64,000 bases of DNA, taken from NCBI GenBank assembly GCA_022575985.1, contig JAKSXM010000263.1, forward strand, positions 7,110,001 through 7,174,000. The letters are read 5' to 3'. Source of the stretch: Anagrus nilaparvatae. Its lineage: Eukaryota > Arthropoda > Insecta > Hymenoptera > Mymaridae. The translations under genes were made by a program, and so were the position numbers. The notes under the pieces are model-generated. The model was not told the DNA's origin, ran no database searches, and saw nothing but the letters and a program-made list of their open reading frames with translations. Positions 50,363 to 61,796 of this stretch are shown piece by piece (the first letter of the stretch is position 1; each line of letters starts with the position of its first letter).

Positions 50363-52150
50363 TCTCTCGACTCTTTATCGCGCTATTGAACTACAGAGGT
50401 TACGTCTTAACACACGCGGAGGCTCCCTCGGTGTTTTTTTTTCATTGTGTTTCGCCGAGAAAGTTCAAAAACACGTGCGTAGATTATTAAAATTTAATAA
50501 AAATAAAAAATGATTAAATCAGATTTTCTTGAATTTTTTACATGTTTAGTTTAAAAAGCTTAGAAAAACCTACAAAAATTTCTTTTTGGGGAAAAAACTA
50601 TGTCTACTATTAATAAAACATAACTTTTTTTTTAAGCTTAGAATTTATTTTTTATGACAATGCTTATAAATAGTTAAAAAAAATATTAAAATCTGGTCAA
50701 TTTTTTATATAAATGGTTTTTCTTTGAATGCTCATCGTATGTACCTAATGAACACAAACGCTGATTTAAAGCTGTCGTTTTGCAAGTGATATACGTTCAA
50801 GTTGCAGACGTTAAGTGCTAGTTTTCTTCCGGTTTCTCATGACCACATTCACTGGCGTTCGGTCAACGTTTTTCACTAACGAAATGCTCAGGTATCTGTT
50901 AGCAATTCGCTGTCAAATACAGCTCAATGAATAGTTTTTAAAAAATATTTAGGAAAAATTTTTTTTTAATTTATTTATTTAATTATTTTTATATTTAGAA
51001 TTTTTATAATTTCAAATGGCTCAATTAAACCAAACCAGAATAAGAAGAATGGTCAGGTCTTCAAATCGATTCCAAAGTATTTTTTCCTGAAAGTAATACT
51101 AAAAATAAGCCTTAATGTCCATATTTAGCTTATCAGGTTCAGTCATCAACTTTTGGCCGCCATTTTAGTGTTTTGGATTCTTATAAAAAAAGTAAGAAAA
51201 ATGAGAAAAAAATTTTCTTTTTTTCTGTAAAAACTCACATTCAAATGAAAAAATTTTTCCTCTTTGGCGAAAATAGGAAATTTTCTGTAGAATTCGCTCA
51301 AAATACTTCTATAACACCTCAAATTTTATGCTAAAAAATAGAAATCATTGGGTTATTGCGGTTTGAGAGCTCTAGATCAAAATACAGCAGCTCTTAAAAG
51401 TTAATTTTTTATAAATTTTAGAAACCAAAGTTGAGCTTCAATTTTCGTAATAAATATAGAAAAAAATAATATTATTACAGATTTTCATTTTATTAAAAGG
51501 AAAATTTGTATGGTTTACCTATGTATAAATACAACTTGAATTTTTTTTACATGTATTATGAATAATGTAGGCCTGTTCAAGCTATTCATAAGCATTTTTA
51601 GAATAATAAGCTTCAATCACTTGCAATAATTAAAAACAAGTTTAGAGATCACTAGAGATCTCGGAACAATTTGTTGGATAATTAAATAATTAAAAAAAAA
51701 GGTTTAAAATTCATTAAAAACAAAAATTAAAAATAAAAGTGCGCCTTAACTTAAACAAAAGTCAGTGAAAATTTTATTATTCTTCCCGAAAATCTTATGA
51801 ATTTATTATTTATTTTTACTAATTAAAAAACTTATCTTATACTTTATATAAATTATATACTTAAAAAAAATCTTAATACTTTAAGAAAATAAAATAATAC
51901 AGAAAAAATTAAGAATAATAACAAAATAAATTTATAAACTTCTTGTTTCAGAATAGTGAGCTTTCAGAGTTTCCAATGTATGGTAAGTAAAACTAATTAA
52001 TAAAATAATTATGTGACTATGTTCGTAGTTTCTAAGTATTTAATCCTATAATTTTTTTATATTATATGAGCTATATAGAAAAAGTATACACAATAAAAAT
52101 TAAGGTCAAGCATAACAAGTAGTGGTAAGAGAAAAAAAATAGCTCTAGGA
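50363..52150. other. AT-rich spacer, nothing identified
   Basis: Two short patches are less AT-rich (50740-50930 and 51030-51200), but I find no motif, frame or repeat partner for them in this window. Confidence 0.45.
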
Positions 52151-52154
52151 TGAC

Positions 52155-53795
52155 CCGAAATCTCTAACAAAAATAACCACGTAGTCCGACTCCCTAAATC
52201 AGAGAGTCCGACTCCCTGAATAAAATAAATTAAAATTACTCTACTCTGCAAATGCATGTTAAAAATTAGGCTAAGGCAGTTTAAAGATATTTACCATAAT
52301 GATTTGGCATATGATAAACAATATGGTTGAACCATATTTAACCATAATAATAAACTATGTGGTTAAACATAGGTATATTATATATTGACCCAAAAAGATT
52401 TCTGTCGTCTCCTGGAAAACCTTCGGGATGAAAACGAACCGTTAGGGAGAAGGCTGAAACCCTGAAGGTAAAATTTTCACCTCTAACTATTTTCCGATTT
52501 TCCAAGATGGTGGATCGAAAAACATAAAAAAAAACTTTCTACATTACCCGGGGATTTTCCAGGTTGAGAAAAACGTTTTTATGAATGAAAATTTTCATTT
52601 TATTTTCCACAGCATCTTTTCCGATTTTCCAAAATGACGGATCAAAAAACAAGTAAAAAGTACTCTCTACATTACCTGGGGGTTTCAGAGGTTGAGAAAA
52701 ACTTTTTTATGAATGAAAATTTTTTTTTTCACTCCTGAATATTTTCCGATTTTCCAAGATGGCGGAACAAAAAATATGAAAAAAAATTTATACATTACCT
52801 GGGGGTTATCCAGTTTGAGAAAAATGTTTTTATGAATGAAAGATGGCGGGTAAAAAAACAGAAAATATGATTTTTCTACATTACCTGGGGGTTTTAGAGG
52901 TTATAAAAAACGTTTTTATGGATGAATATTTTCATTTTTTTTCCACACCATATTTTCCGATTTTCTAAAACGGCAGATCAGAAAACATAAAAAAAAACTT
53001 TCTACATTACCCGGGAGTTTTCCAGGTTGACAAAAACGTTTTTAAAAATGAAAATTTTCATTTATAAAATAGTTTTTCTCAACCTCAAAAAAACCCAGGT
53101 AATGTAGAAAGTTCCTTTTTTTCAGTTCTTTGATCCGCTATTTTGGAAAATCGGAAAATATGCTCTGGTAAAAAAATGAAAATTTTCATTCATAAAAACG
53201 TTTTTTTCAACCTCTAAAGGTACGAACATAAACTTTTTGATGTAATGACATAGTACGCATGGTAAAGCAGAGCATTATTTCAAATATGATTTGTAATTAG
53301 CAAAAATTTAGAGAATAAATGATAATTTTTCAAAATTTGTTTTTCAGATTTTGACCAATGAAAGTTGTCCATGTATGTAAAATTTAGATACCGCAGGGAA
53401 AAATATCTTGCATATTTGAAATAATGCTGTGCTTTACCATGCGTACTATTTCATTACATGGTAGAATAAAGTTTATGTTCGTACCTTAAAACCCCCAGGT
53501 AATGTAGAATATTCCTTTTTTTCTGTTTTTTGATCCGCCATCTTGGAAAATCGGAAAATATGCTGTGGAAAAAAATATAAATTTTCAATTATAAAAATGT
53601 TTTTCTCAACCTCGAAAACCCCAAGGTAATGTGGAAAGTTTCTTTTTTCATGTTTTTTGGTCCGCCATCTTGGAAAATGGAAAATAGTTAATTTTAACTT
53701 CAGGATTTCAGCCTCCCCCCTAACGGTTCGTTTACATCCCGAAGGTTTAATTCAGGGAGTGGGACTACGTGGTTATTTTTGTTAGAGATCACCCT
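52155..53795. mobile_element. Foldback element with tandem-repeat arms
   Basis: Left end ATCTCTAACAAAAATAACCA and CACGTAGTCCGACTCCCT is mirrored at 53750-53793 (AGGGAGTGGGACTACGTGG, TTATTTTTGTTAGAGAT). Next to both ends is CCTTCGGGATG(A/T)AAACGAACC. Each arm carries ~120-bp units with TTTTCCGATTTTCCAAGATGG, CTACATTACCCGGGG and AACGTTTTTATGAATGAAAA: left arm ACATTAC at about 52541, 52669, 52793, 52883 and 53005; right arm inverted at about 53099, 53500 and 53623. The left arm has an extra ~200 bp (52206-52410). The right end abuts PLE coding, which it interrupts or truncates. No transposase. Confidence 0.82.
53218..53486. mobile_element. 269-bp MITE with TAA target duplication
   Basis: Begins AGGTACGAACATAAACTTT and ends with its complement AAAGTTTATGTTCGTACCT. 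Pairing continues inward (ACGCATGGTAAAGCA / TGCTTTACCATGCGT). TAA lies at 53215-53217 and 53487-53489. Removing the element restores the CCTCTAAAACCCCC text of the host repeat. A TAA duplication fits the TWA preference of PIF/Harbinger elements, but other superfamilies also make 3-bp duplications. Confidence 0.88.
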
Positions 53796-54402
53796 TACTC
53801 GCAGAAATTGGCCAGCTTCAACGCCTTCGTGCACAGATTACTCACTTTTCCATTCAGCCAAGATAACTACAATATTGAAGTCAGTACAATAAAACACATA
53901 GCAATAGCCAATGGATACAACAGCAATATAATAAAAAAATTAATCTACAAACATAAAAATCGCATCATTAAACCAGAAACAAAATACGTATCCACAATGG
54001 TAACCATACTCTTTTTATTCTCATGAATAATTTTAAAAATTTCAACTACCAAGTCAGTTTTCAAACTAATAATAAAATATCCAAGTTAATCAGGAATACT
54101 CATAATATACCTTTAGGAGAAAAATCGGGCAAGATACACGGAACACGTACCATCAAAAAATCCAAGAGTTCCCATAGTCGCAGAAAACCTAAAGTCAAAC
54201 CAAAAATCATAACTGCTCCAGTTTACAGAACAACGTACAGCCACTGCATATATGCAATATTACGAACGCTTTCGAGGAATTTAAAATATATAAGGCATTT
54301 AAATTTCAATCATCACAAATTTTTAATTAGCAGCTAGATTTTAACGCCATCCTAAACCCCTATGCTTTTAACATTGAGTCGGTAAGGCAGAGTTCATTTT
54401 GA
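53793..54402 (+). pseudogene. Penelope-like element remnant, end of RT/linker and C-terminus
   Basis: Plus strand: 'HPYSQKLASFNAFVHRLLTF', 'IKHIAIANGYNSNIIKKLIY', then in the next frame 'VSFQTNNKISKLIRNTHNIP' and 'LGEKSG', which is the linker leading to the GIY-YIG domain in a second PLE lineage. The endonuclease core is missing or rearranged after 54125. A third frame near 54240-54400 has 'FKIYKAFKFQSSQIFN' and 'FNAILNPYAFNIESV', a plausible C-terminus. The N-terminal side is cut by the foldback element. Sequence differs from the PLE dimer family. Confidence 0.65.
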
Positions 54403-54946
54403 AAAAGTTCGCCAATCCAATTCTAATAAAATTTGTGGCTTCATATTGATTCATTCACTTGAAAAAATAATATAATTCCTTATAGCCTAAAATATTTTTT
54501 TTGTTATTTCTACAGCTAAAAAAGAAAACCGGCATTTAAGAAATTTTTACCGACACATTTGGGTTTAGGATAGCCTAAAATCAAATTCCTTATATAATAT
54601 AGCGATAAACATAAACAACAAAAATAATAATAATAATATCTACTAAACGTGTTTTAAAAATTTTTTAAATTATTATTCTATCAAGCATATTAAAATCAGT
54701 GTTTCTCCGACATTTAAGGCGCGCGCTCAAAATATCAACAAGAAGTTCTTTTGTGCAAATAAATGTTTTAAATATTATATTTATTCAACATTTTGTACTT
54801 TTTATGTAATGAGTGTTAAGTGTTAGTGTTTTAATACACCCTAATGATGGAACCATAATACAAGTTACGAAACGCGTCAGTTTTGACGTTAAATAGTTTA
54901 CGAAGTCACTAGACGGATTATTCAGGTAAAATATATATTCTTATTT
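54403..54946 (+). other. Probable PLE 3' region with hammerhead-like motif
   Basis: AT-rich. At 54839-54882: CTAATGATGGAACC, a weak hairpin (GAAC/GTTAC), then GAAACGCGTCAG. CTAATGA differs from the hammerhead core CTGATGA by one base, and GAAAC-GC-GTC has the very short stem III known from PLE hammerheads. The region ends at the LINE poly(T). Confidence 0.5.
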
Positions 54947-56570
54947 TTTTTTTTTTATTAAATAGTTTATTGTATAAATATTATACAAAAATAAAGAATT
55001 ACAATGATATTTTTACATAATTGCATTGCACATGAGTTTAATATAAATAAAGAAAAAAATTCAAAGAAAAATAAAAATTTAATAACAAACATAAAGATAT
55101 AATTTTTTTTTAAAAACTATAAATAAAATTAAATGCATTATCTCATATTAACCATTAATAAGTATAAAGATTAGTAAAAAGAGAGGAAACAGTTTACAAA
55201 AGATTAAGGAAAAAGAAAAGAAAAAAGGTTATATCTAATTTTATAAATGAGGAGTGAGATATGAAATACCCGACTCCCGTGAATCAATTTCCAATAAATA
55301 CTTATGTAAATTTGTTTTAAATGAGCTAATGGACGACGAGAGTCGAATATTTTCAGGAATAGAATTCCAGAAAGAAATCATATAAATAAGGGAAGAGTTA
55401 CTATAAAAAGGATTTTTAGTAGTTTCAACTTTCAGATGTGGTCTATTTTTGGGACGCAATTCACGTGCAGGCTTATAAATATTGATTTTGGTTTTTAAAT
55501 AATCTGGTTTATCATTTTGTAAAATATTATAAATATGTGAGGCACAAAGATATTTGGCCCTGTACTTAACTTTTAACCAACCTAGATTTATCCTAGCAGG
55601 TGAGGTTCTTAAAGGGTATTTTAGGTCGCAGACGTAACGAACTGCCGCATTTTGTAATTTTTGGAGTCTCGCGTACTGATATTCAGGGAGATTATCAATA
55701 GGGAACATACAATAATCTAGCAATGGAAAAATAAGAGCAGAGACTAATTGTTTACGTAGGTTTTTCGTGACTAAGTTTTTGAAGTATCTTAGCCTGAATA
55801 GAGAGAAATTTACGGATTTAACTACGTGATTGATATGCGTGTTCCATTTCATATCCGAATCAAAAAATATACCAAGATTATTTACAGATTTTGAAAGTTT
55901 TATATTTGCACCCCCAAAGTAAAAAGTATTGTTAGAGTTATAAAAATCATTAACATTTTTGCCAAAGAGAATTATTTTTGTTTTATCTTTGTTTATAATA
56001 AAATTATTTGAAGAGGACCAGTCTTCAATTTCTTTAATATCATTTTGAAGCAAAGAAATACCAAGGTTGAAATCCTTATAGGGTGATTGAATGTAAATTT
56101 GTAAATCATCGGCATAAAGTAGCCTTTTAGAGTAGATTATCTAGTACCTAAGTCATTTAGATATATAAGGAAAAGAAGAGGTCCCAATACAGAACCCTGT
56201 GGAACTCCACTTATGATTTTTTTTGTAGAAGAAACCTTATCCTCGTAGATCACTGATTGTGTTCTATCAGAGAGATACTCAGAAAACCAGCCGATTACAT
56301 TTTCAGAGAAGCCAAAAGAAGATAATTTTTTTAATAATATTTCATGCGATACTCTGTCAAAAGCTTTTGACAAGTCGATCATAACTAAAATAGTCATTAA
56401 ATCGAGGTGATGACCACGGCAAATGTCATCAGTAAGATTTAAAATGGTCTGTGTACTATGCATTTTCTGAAAACCAGATTGAAAGCTATCTAACAATTTT
56501 TGCTGATTTAGATAATCAGAAATTTGTTTGTGTAAAATCTTTTCAAAGATTTTCACATTTTGTGAATTGG
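54947..56570 (-). mobile_element. CR1/Jockey-type LINE, 5'-truncated, minus strand
   Basis: A T-run (54946-54958 on the plus strand) is the 3' poly(A) tail; a 3' untranslated region follows up to 55240, then the ORF2 C-terminus and RT to about 56556. The 5' part, including the endonuclease, is missing. The truncated end lies against repeat units of the 52-kb foldback family, so the LINE probably inserted into or next to such an element. Confidence 0.88.
55241..56556 (-). pseudogene. LINE ORF2: reverse transcriptase and C-terminus, one frameshift
   Basis: 56556-56137: 'FEKILHKQISDYLNQQKLLD', 'SGFQKMHSTQTILNLTDDIC', 'MIDLSKAFDRVSHEILLKKL' (first catalytic Asp) and 'ISGVPQGSVLGPLLFLIYLN'. Near 56140 a frameshift moves coding to 'KRLLYADDLQIY' (catalytic YADD, about 56105), then 56053-55241 has 'NFIINKDKTKIILFG', 'NLGIFFDSDMKWNTHI', 'LDYCMFPIDNLPEYQYARLQ' and the C-terminal 'FWNSIPENIRLSSSISSFKT'. 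The order is standard for CR1/Jockey-group RTs. Only one clear lesion after truncation, so it is comparatively young. Confidence 0.9.
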
Positions 56571-56574
56571 AACT

Positions 56575-56925
56575 AGAAACATGTTTTTCAAATTTTCAAC
56601 ATTACCTGGGGGTTCCCCAGGTTAAGAAACACGTTTTTATGAATGAAAATTTTCATTTTTTCACCACAGCATGTTTTCCAATTTTTCAAGATTGCGGGTC
56701 GAAACATATTTAAAAAAACTGTCTACGTTACCCGGGGTTTTTCCAGGTTGAGAAAAACGTTTTTATGAATGAAAATTTTCATATTTTTACCCTAGCATAT
56801 TTTGCGATTTTCCAAGAAGGCTGATTGAAAAACATTTTAAAAAAACTATACATTACCTAGGGGTTTTTGAGGTTGAGAAAAATGTTTTTATGAATGAAAA
56901 TTTTCATTTTTTCTTCCCTGCATTG
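56575..56925 (+). repeat. Three units of the foldback-arm repeat
   Basis: ACATTACCTGGGGGTTCCCC, AACACGTTTTTATGAATGAA and TTTTCATTTTTTCACCACAGC repeat at about 56600, 56730 and 56860, the same ~120-bp unit as in 52.4-53.7 kb, plus orientation (left-arm type). No inverted partner is present here. Confidence 0.85.
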
Positions 56926-57555
56926 TTACGAGGCAAATTCGCGTTACGAATGATTATATTTTTTTTATAAATATTTAATTTTTACGCTCACGCACGCACG
57001 CACACATTAATTAAAAATAAATATCAAATTATTTGACATCATCGTTGTCCAGTATGCAATCATGCTCGTATACCTTTTTTTTTAAATCTATCATACCGCC
57101 GCGAGGCGAGTAGTAGTATCACTGCTCCTGCACTGCAAATGAGAAAGAAGAGAAAAAGAGAAATAAACGAAGAAGATTTCAACTAGAAGAAAAGCATGCA
57201 GACAAGTGGTTGAGCCTTTGTAATAATCACGCATGGTTCCGGGTTACTGTAGCAAAAGCCACGTAAAAACAATCAGGTTGTCACATTTAAAATTAATTGT
57301 CGTTGATTAAAATTTGCTAATTTTAAGTGAAAGTTTTATAAAACGTAATAGTAAAAAATAGTAAGCCTACGGGCAAAATAATAAATAATACCGACGTCAT
57401 GACGGGTGAGGTAAAGTTTTTTTTTGATAAAGATGTTTGTATGCTTTTTGACATTTTATTCTTAGTAAGATGCATTCGAAAATCCATTTAAGTTTGTGTA
57501 TGTTTGTTATGTGTATGTTTTAAATTACATCTCTTTTTTTGTTAAAACATATTAA
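56926..57555. other. Non-coding spacer, nothing identified
   Basis: Contains a short (CGCA)n run near 56990 and a mixed-composition stretch at 57100-57290 (GCCGCGAGGCGAG, CATGGTTCCGGGTTACTG). No frame, repeat partner or RNA structure that I can support. Confidence 0.45.
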
Positions 57556-57640
57556 GAGATAGGGCAATTTAATTTGATATGATTCATTTAACAATTATGC
57601 CCAGTAAAGGTCAATAAAATCAAAAATAATATATATATAT
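57556..57640 (+). repeat. ~88-bp direct repeat flanking the outer element, left copy
   Basis: AGGGCAATTTAATTTGATAT, GATTCATTTAACAATTATGC, CCAGTAAAGGTCAATAAAAT and CAAAAATAATATATATAT recur at 63256-63343 with one or two changes. The right copy is about 390 bp beyond the outer element's end, so this is a larger duplication and not a target-site duplication. Confidence 0.88.
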
Positions 57641-57699
57641 GGGTGGTTCCAGTACTTTTCGTACAGATTCAGGGGGCCAACGACGTGATTCAGTGATTC

Positions 57700-58465
57700 A
57701 GAATCACGTGTGAATCATGAATCATGATTCAAAATTTTTTTTTTCGGGAAACAGCTCAAAATGGCTGAAAATGCAAAGAAAACTATTTATAAAGGTCTGA
57801 ATCACTCTGAATCACTCTGAATCACTCTGAATCGTAGTCTTTTTTGACTTTTACTAGAAAATCGTTAATTTTGTTTAAAATCTTCTTTAAATCACTCAAA
57901 ATGGTTGAAAATAGAAAGAAAAATATTTTAATCATTCAGAATTTTTCTGAATCAGTCTGATTCACAGTTTTTATTTTGGAAATCGTTAACTAGATGTTCC
58001 AATAATCAGTAAAATCTTTGAATTACCGCTGAAAATGACTTAGAAAGGCTGCTAATGTAAAGAAAAATATTTTCGAATATCTGAATCATTCTGAATCACT
58101 CTGAATCACATTTTTTTCTGCGGGAAATTGCTAACTAGATTTTCTAAAATTTAATAAATCCTTAAATAATCGCTGGAAATCACTTAAAAAGGCTGCTAAT
58201 GTAAAGAAAAATATTTTCGAATATCTGAATCATTCTGAATCACTCTGAATCACATTTTTTCTGCGGGAAATTGTTAACTAAATTTTCTAATATTTAATGA
58301 AATCCTTATATAATTGTTGGAAATTACCGGAAATTACTTAATTAGGCTGCTAATGTAAAGAAAAATATTTTCGAATATCTAAATCATTCTGAATCACTCT
58401 GAATCACATTTTTTCTGCAGGAATCACTAACTAGATTTTCTAAAATTTAATAAATCCTTAAATAA
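57700..58465 (+). repeat. Left-arm satellite of the hAT-like element
   Basis: Units of about 120-150 bp marked by AAGAAAAATATTTTCGAATA, TCTGAATCACTCTGAATCAC and TTCTGCGGGAAAT recur at about 58060, 58205, 58350 and, inverted, at 61000-61450. GAATCACTCTGAATCACTCT is a shorter 10-bp tandem inside. Confidence 0.85.
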
Positions 58466-59810
58466 CACAGCTGCACAAAAAAAAAAAGTTCTGATCCTGT
58501 AACTAGACCTACCTACAGGTAAGTTTTTCGATGTCCTAAAACCAAATCTGAAGTCATAATTTAGCCTACACCCTCAGATTTTGCTCCAGCTACCCCCAGC
58601 CACCCTTTAAACCGCCCAAAAAGCAAATATTTTACTATGTCCAAAAGTTAAAAATAAAAGTACTTTAGTTACGTATTTTGGTGTCCTAAAACCGAATCTG
58701 AAGTCAGAATGTAGCCTACACCCTCAGATTTTGCCCCAGCTACCCCCAACCACCCTCTAAACCACCCCAAAAAGCAAATATTTTACTATGTCCAAAAGTT
58801 AAAAATAAAAGTACTTTAGTTACGTATTTTGATGTCCTAAAACCGAATCTGAAGTCAGAATTTAGCCTACACCCTTAGATTTCGCCCTAGCTACCCCCAG
58901 CCACCCTCTAGACAACCCCAAAAATAAAATATTTTACTATGTCCAAAAGTTAAAAATAAAAGCACTTTAATTACGTATTTTGATGTCCTAAAACCGAATC
59001 TAAAGTCAAAATTTAACCTACACCATCAGATTTTGCCCCAGATAGCCCCAGTCACCCTCAAAACCGCCCCAGAGGGTGAATATTTTACTTTGTGCAAAAG
59101 TTATAAATTAAAGTATCTTAGTTACGTTGTTTGATGTTATAAAAACGAATTTTAAGTCAGAATTTATCCATCATCCATGGTTTTTGTCTCAGCTAGCCTA
59201 GTTACCCTCTAAAGTCCACCAGAGGAAGGTTAATTAATTGCTTTAGAATATTACAGTGATATCAGGATGGTGCTAGGAACTTTTGTTGGAAACAGTTAGC
59301 ACCTACGAGCATATATAATTACGTATGTTTCGTTCCTTAACCTTTCTCTGGTGGGTTTTAGAGGGTAACTATGGTAGCTGGGACAAAAACTAAAGGTGAC
59401 AGGTAGATACTGACTTGAAATTCGTTTTTAGAACATCCAAATACGTAAATAAGGTACTATTATTTTTAACTTTTGGACATAGTAAAATATTTGCTTATTG
59501 GGGCGGTTTAGAGGGTGGCTTGGGGTAGCTGGGGCAAAATCTGAGGTTGTAGGCTGAATTCTGACTTCAGATTCGGTTTTAGAACATCAAAATACATTAC
59601 TAAAGTACTTTTATTTTTAACTTTTAAACATAGTAAAATATTTGATTTTTGGGGTTGTTAGAAGGTGGCTGGGGGTAGCTGGGGGAGCTGGGGCAAAATC
59701 TGATGGTGTAGGCTAAATTCTGACTTCAGATTCGGTTTTAGGACATCGAAAAACTTGTCTGTAGGTAGCTCTAGTTACAGGATCAGAACTTTTTTTTTTG
59801 TGCAGCTGTG
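58466..59810. mobile_element. 1,345-bp foldback with TAA target duplication, nested in the hAT-like arm
   Basis: Ends CACAGCTGCACAAAAAAAAA and its complement GTGCAGCTGTG. TAA at 58463-58465 and 59811-59813. The host satellite unit reads AAATAATCGC at the empty site in sister units. The left arm has five ~151-bp units (ATGTCCTAAAACC at 58531, 58681, 58832, 58983 and a diverged one at 59134). The right arm has about three inverted units (GGTTTTAGAACATC near 59420, 59575 and 59730). The arms meet near 59300. No transposase. Confidence 0.9.
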
Positions 59811-59813
59811 TAA

Positions 59814-61796
59814 TCGCTTGAAATCACTGAGAAAGGCTGCTAATGTAAAGAAAAATATTTTTGAATATCTGAAACAGTTTGAATCAGTCTGCATCGCAGT
59901 TTTTCTGCCGGAAATCGTTAAATAGATTTTCTAATATTCAATATAATCCTTAAATTATCGCTGGAAATCACTTAGAAAGGCTGCTAATGTAAAGAAAAAT
60001 ATTTTTGAATATCTGAATCACTTTGAATCAGTCTGCATCGCAGTTTTTCTGCCGGGAATCGTTAAATAGATTTTCTAATATTCAATATAATCCTTAAATT
60101 ATTGCTGGAAATCACTTAGAAAGGCTGCTAATGTATAGAAAAATATTTTCAAATATCTGAATCAATCTGAATCACAGTTTCTTTTGTCGATCCTTACAGC
60201 CACATAACCTAAGGAAGTGGTCTATAATAAAAAAAAAGTAACGTTAAGCGTTACACCAACATAACCTTGATTCAATAACCATGATTCATAATGCAAAAAA
60301 TTTTTTTTCCGGAAATTGCTCAAAACGGTTAAAAATGCGAAGAAAAGTATTTAAGCAGGCTTAAAGCACTCTGAATTACTTTGAATCATAGTCGAGTAAT
60401 ATTTAGACGAGTATTCAGATAACTAGATTAGGAAGGGGTAAAGGGCGCAAGCATTTGGAATAGTTATGAATATTTCAGTTAATGCAAAAATTAATGAATC
60501 CATTCCGCAAAGACCTAGCAGCAGCCTAGCAGTGCTTATACTTTAACTACACCTCGAACTACACAAAGAAAAAAATCCGATTTCTTTAAGTGGAACACTT
60601 CCAGAATGTTTTTCACAAAATTTTTGTGGTTCAGATTAATTTAAAGTGATTCAGATATTTTAAAATATTTTTTTAAATATTTTTAGCCGCTCTAAGAGAT
60701 ATCAAAAAGTTTTCATGCAATATTAACGATTTTCTACTAAAAATAAAAAAAGACTATGATTTAGAGTGATTCAGAGTAATTCAGACCTTCTTGTGTATAT
60801 ATCTGATTATTATTAACTATTTTGGATTATTTTCCGAAACTCCCATACAATTTAAACGATTATTTTCACCAATTTTAAATGATTTCGAGAAGTTTTTATA
60901 CAAAATTAACGTTATTCTAGTAAAAATTTTTCCAAAAAACTATATGATTCATAGAGATTTAGATTGATTCAAACCTTCTTACTTATTTTTCTTTTGATTT
61001 TTAATTATTTTAGATTCTTTTCCGTAACTCCCATACAATTTTAACGATTTTCTAGTAAAAAGTTAAAAAAATAAAACTATGATTCAAATATTTAAAAATA
61101 TTTTTCTTTATATTTTTAGCCTTTTTAAGTGATTTCCAGCGATTATTTAAGGATTTTATTAAATATTAGAAAATCTAGTTAGCAATTTCCCGCAGAAAAA
61201 AATGTGATTCAGAGTGATTCAGAGTAATTCAGAGTGATTCAGATATTCGAATATATTTTTCTTTACATTAGCAGCCTTTTTAAGTGATTTCCAGCGATTA
61301 TTTAAGGATTTATTAAATTTTAGAAAATCTAGTTAGCAATTTCCCGCAGAAAAAAATGTGATTCAGAGTGATTCAGAATGATTCAGATATTCGAAAATAT
61401 TTTTCTTTACATTAGCAGCCTTTCTAAGTCATTTTCAGCGGTAATTCAAAGATTTTACTGATTATTGGAACATCTAGTTAACGATTTCCAAAATAAAAAC
61501 TGTGATTCAGACTGATTCAGAAAAATTCTGAATGATTAAAATATTTTTCTTTCTATTTTCAACCATTTTGAGTGATTTAAAGAAGATTTTAAACAAAATT
61601 AACAATTTTCTAGTAAAAGTCAAAAAAGACTATGATTCAGAGTGATTCAGAGTGATTCAGAGTGATTCAGACCTTTATAAATAGTTTTCTTTGCATTTTC
61701 AGCCATTTTAAGCTGTTTCCCGAAAAAAAAAATTTTGTATCATGATTCATGATTCACACGTGATTCTGAATCACTGAATCACGTCGTTGGCCCCCT
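59814..61796 (-). repeat. Continuation of hAT-like arrays and the right arm
   Basis: 59814-60180 continues the plus-oriented ~150-bp units interrupted at 58465 (GGCTGCTAATGTAAAGAAAA at 59836, 59982 and 60128). From about 60650 the inverted arm begins, with GTGATTCAGAGTGATTCAG units up to the right end. 60181-60600 is the central spacer and includes CAGCAGCCTAGCAG; no frame. Confidence 0.75.

Noticed and set aside
50176..50513. Overlapping Cys/Arg-rich frames as a host exon
   Set aside because: Explained by the GC-rich stem-loop MITE and its flank; no splice context or domain.
57780..61690. CRISPR-like array of GATTCAGAGT repeats
   Set aside because: Repeat and spacing are irregular, there are no unique spacers, and the array is mirrored within a hAT-like foldback.
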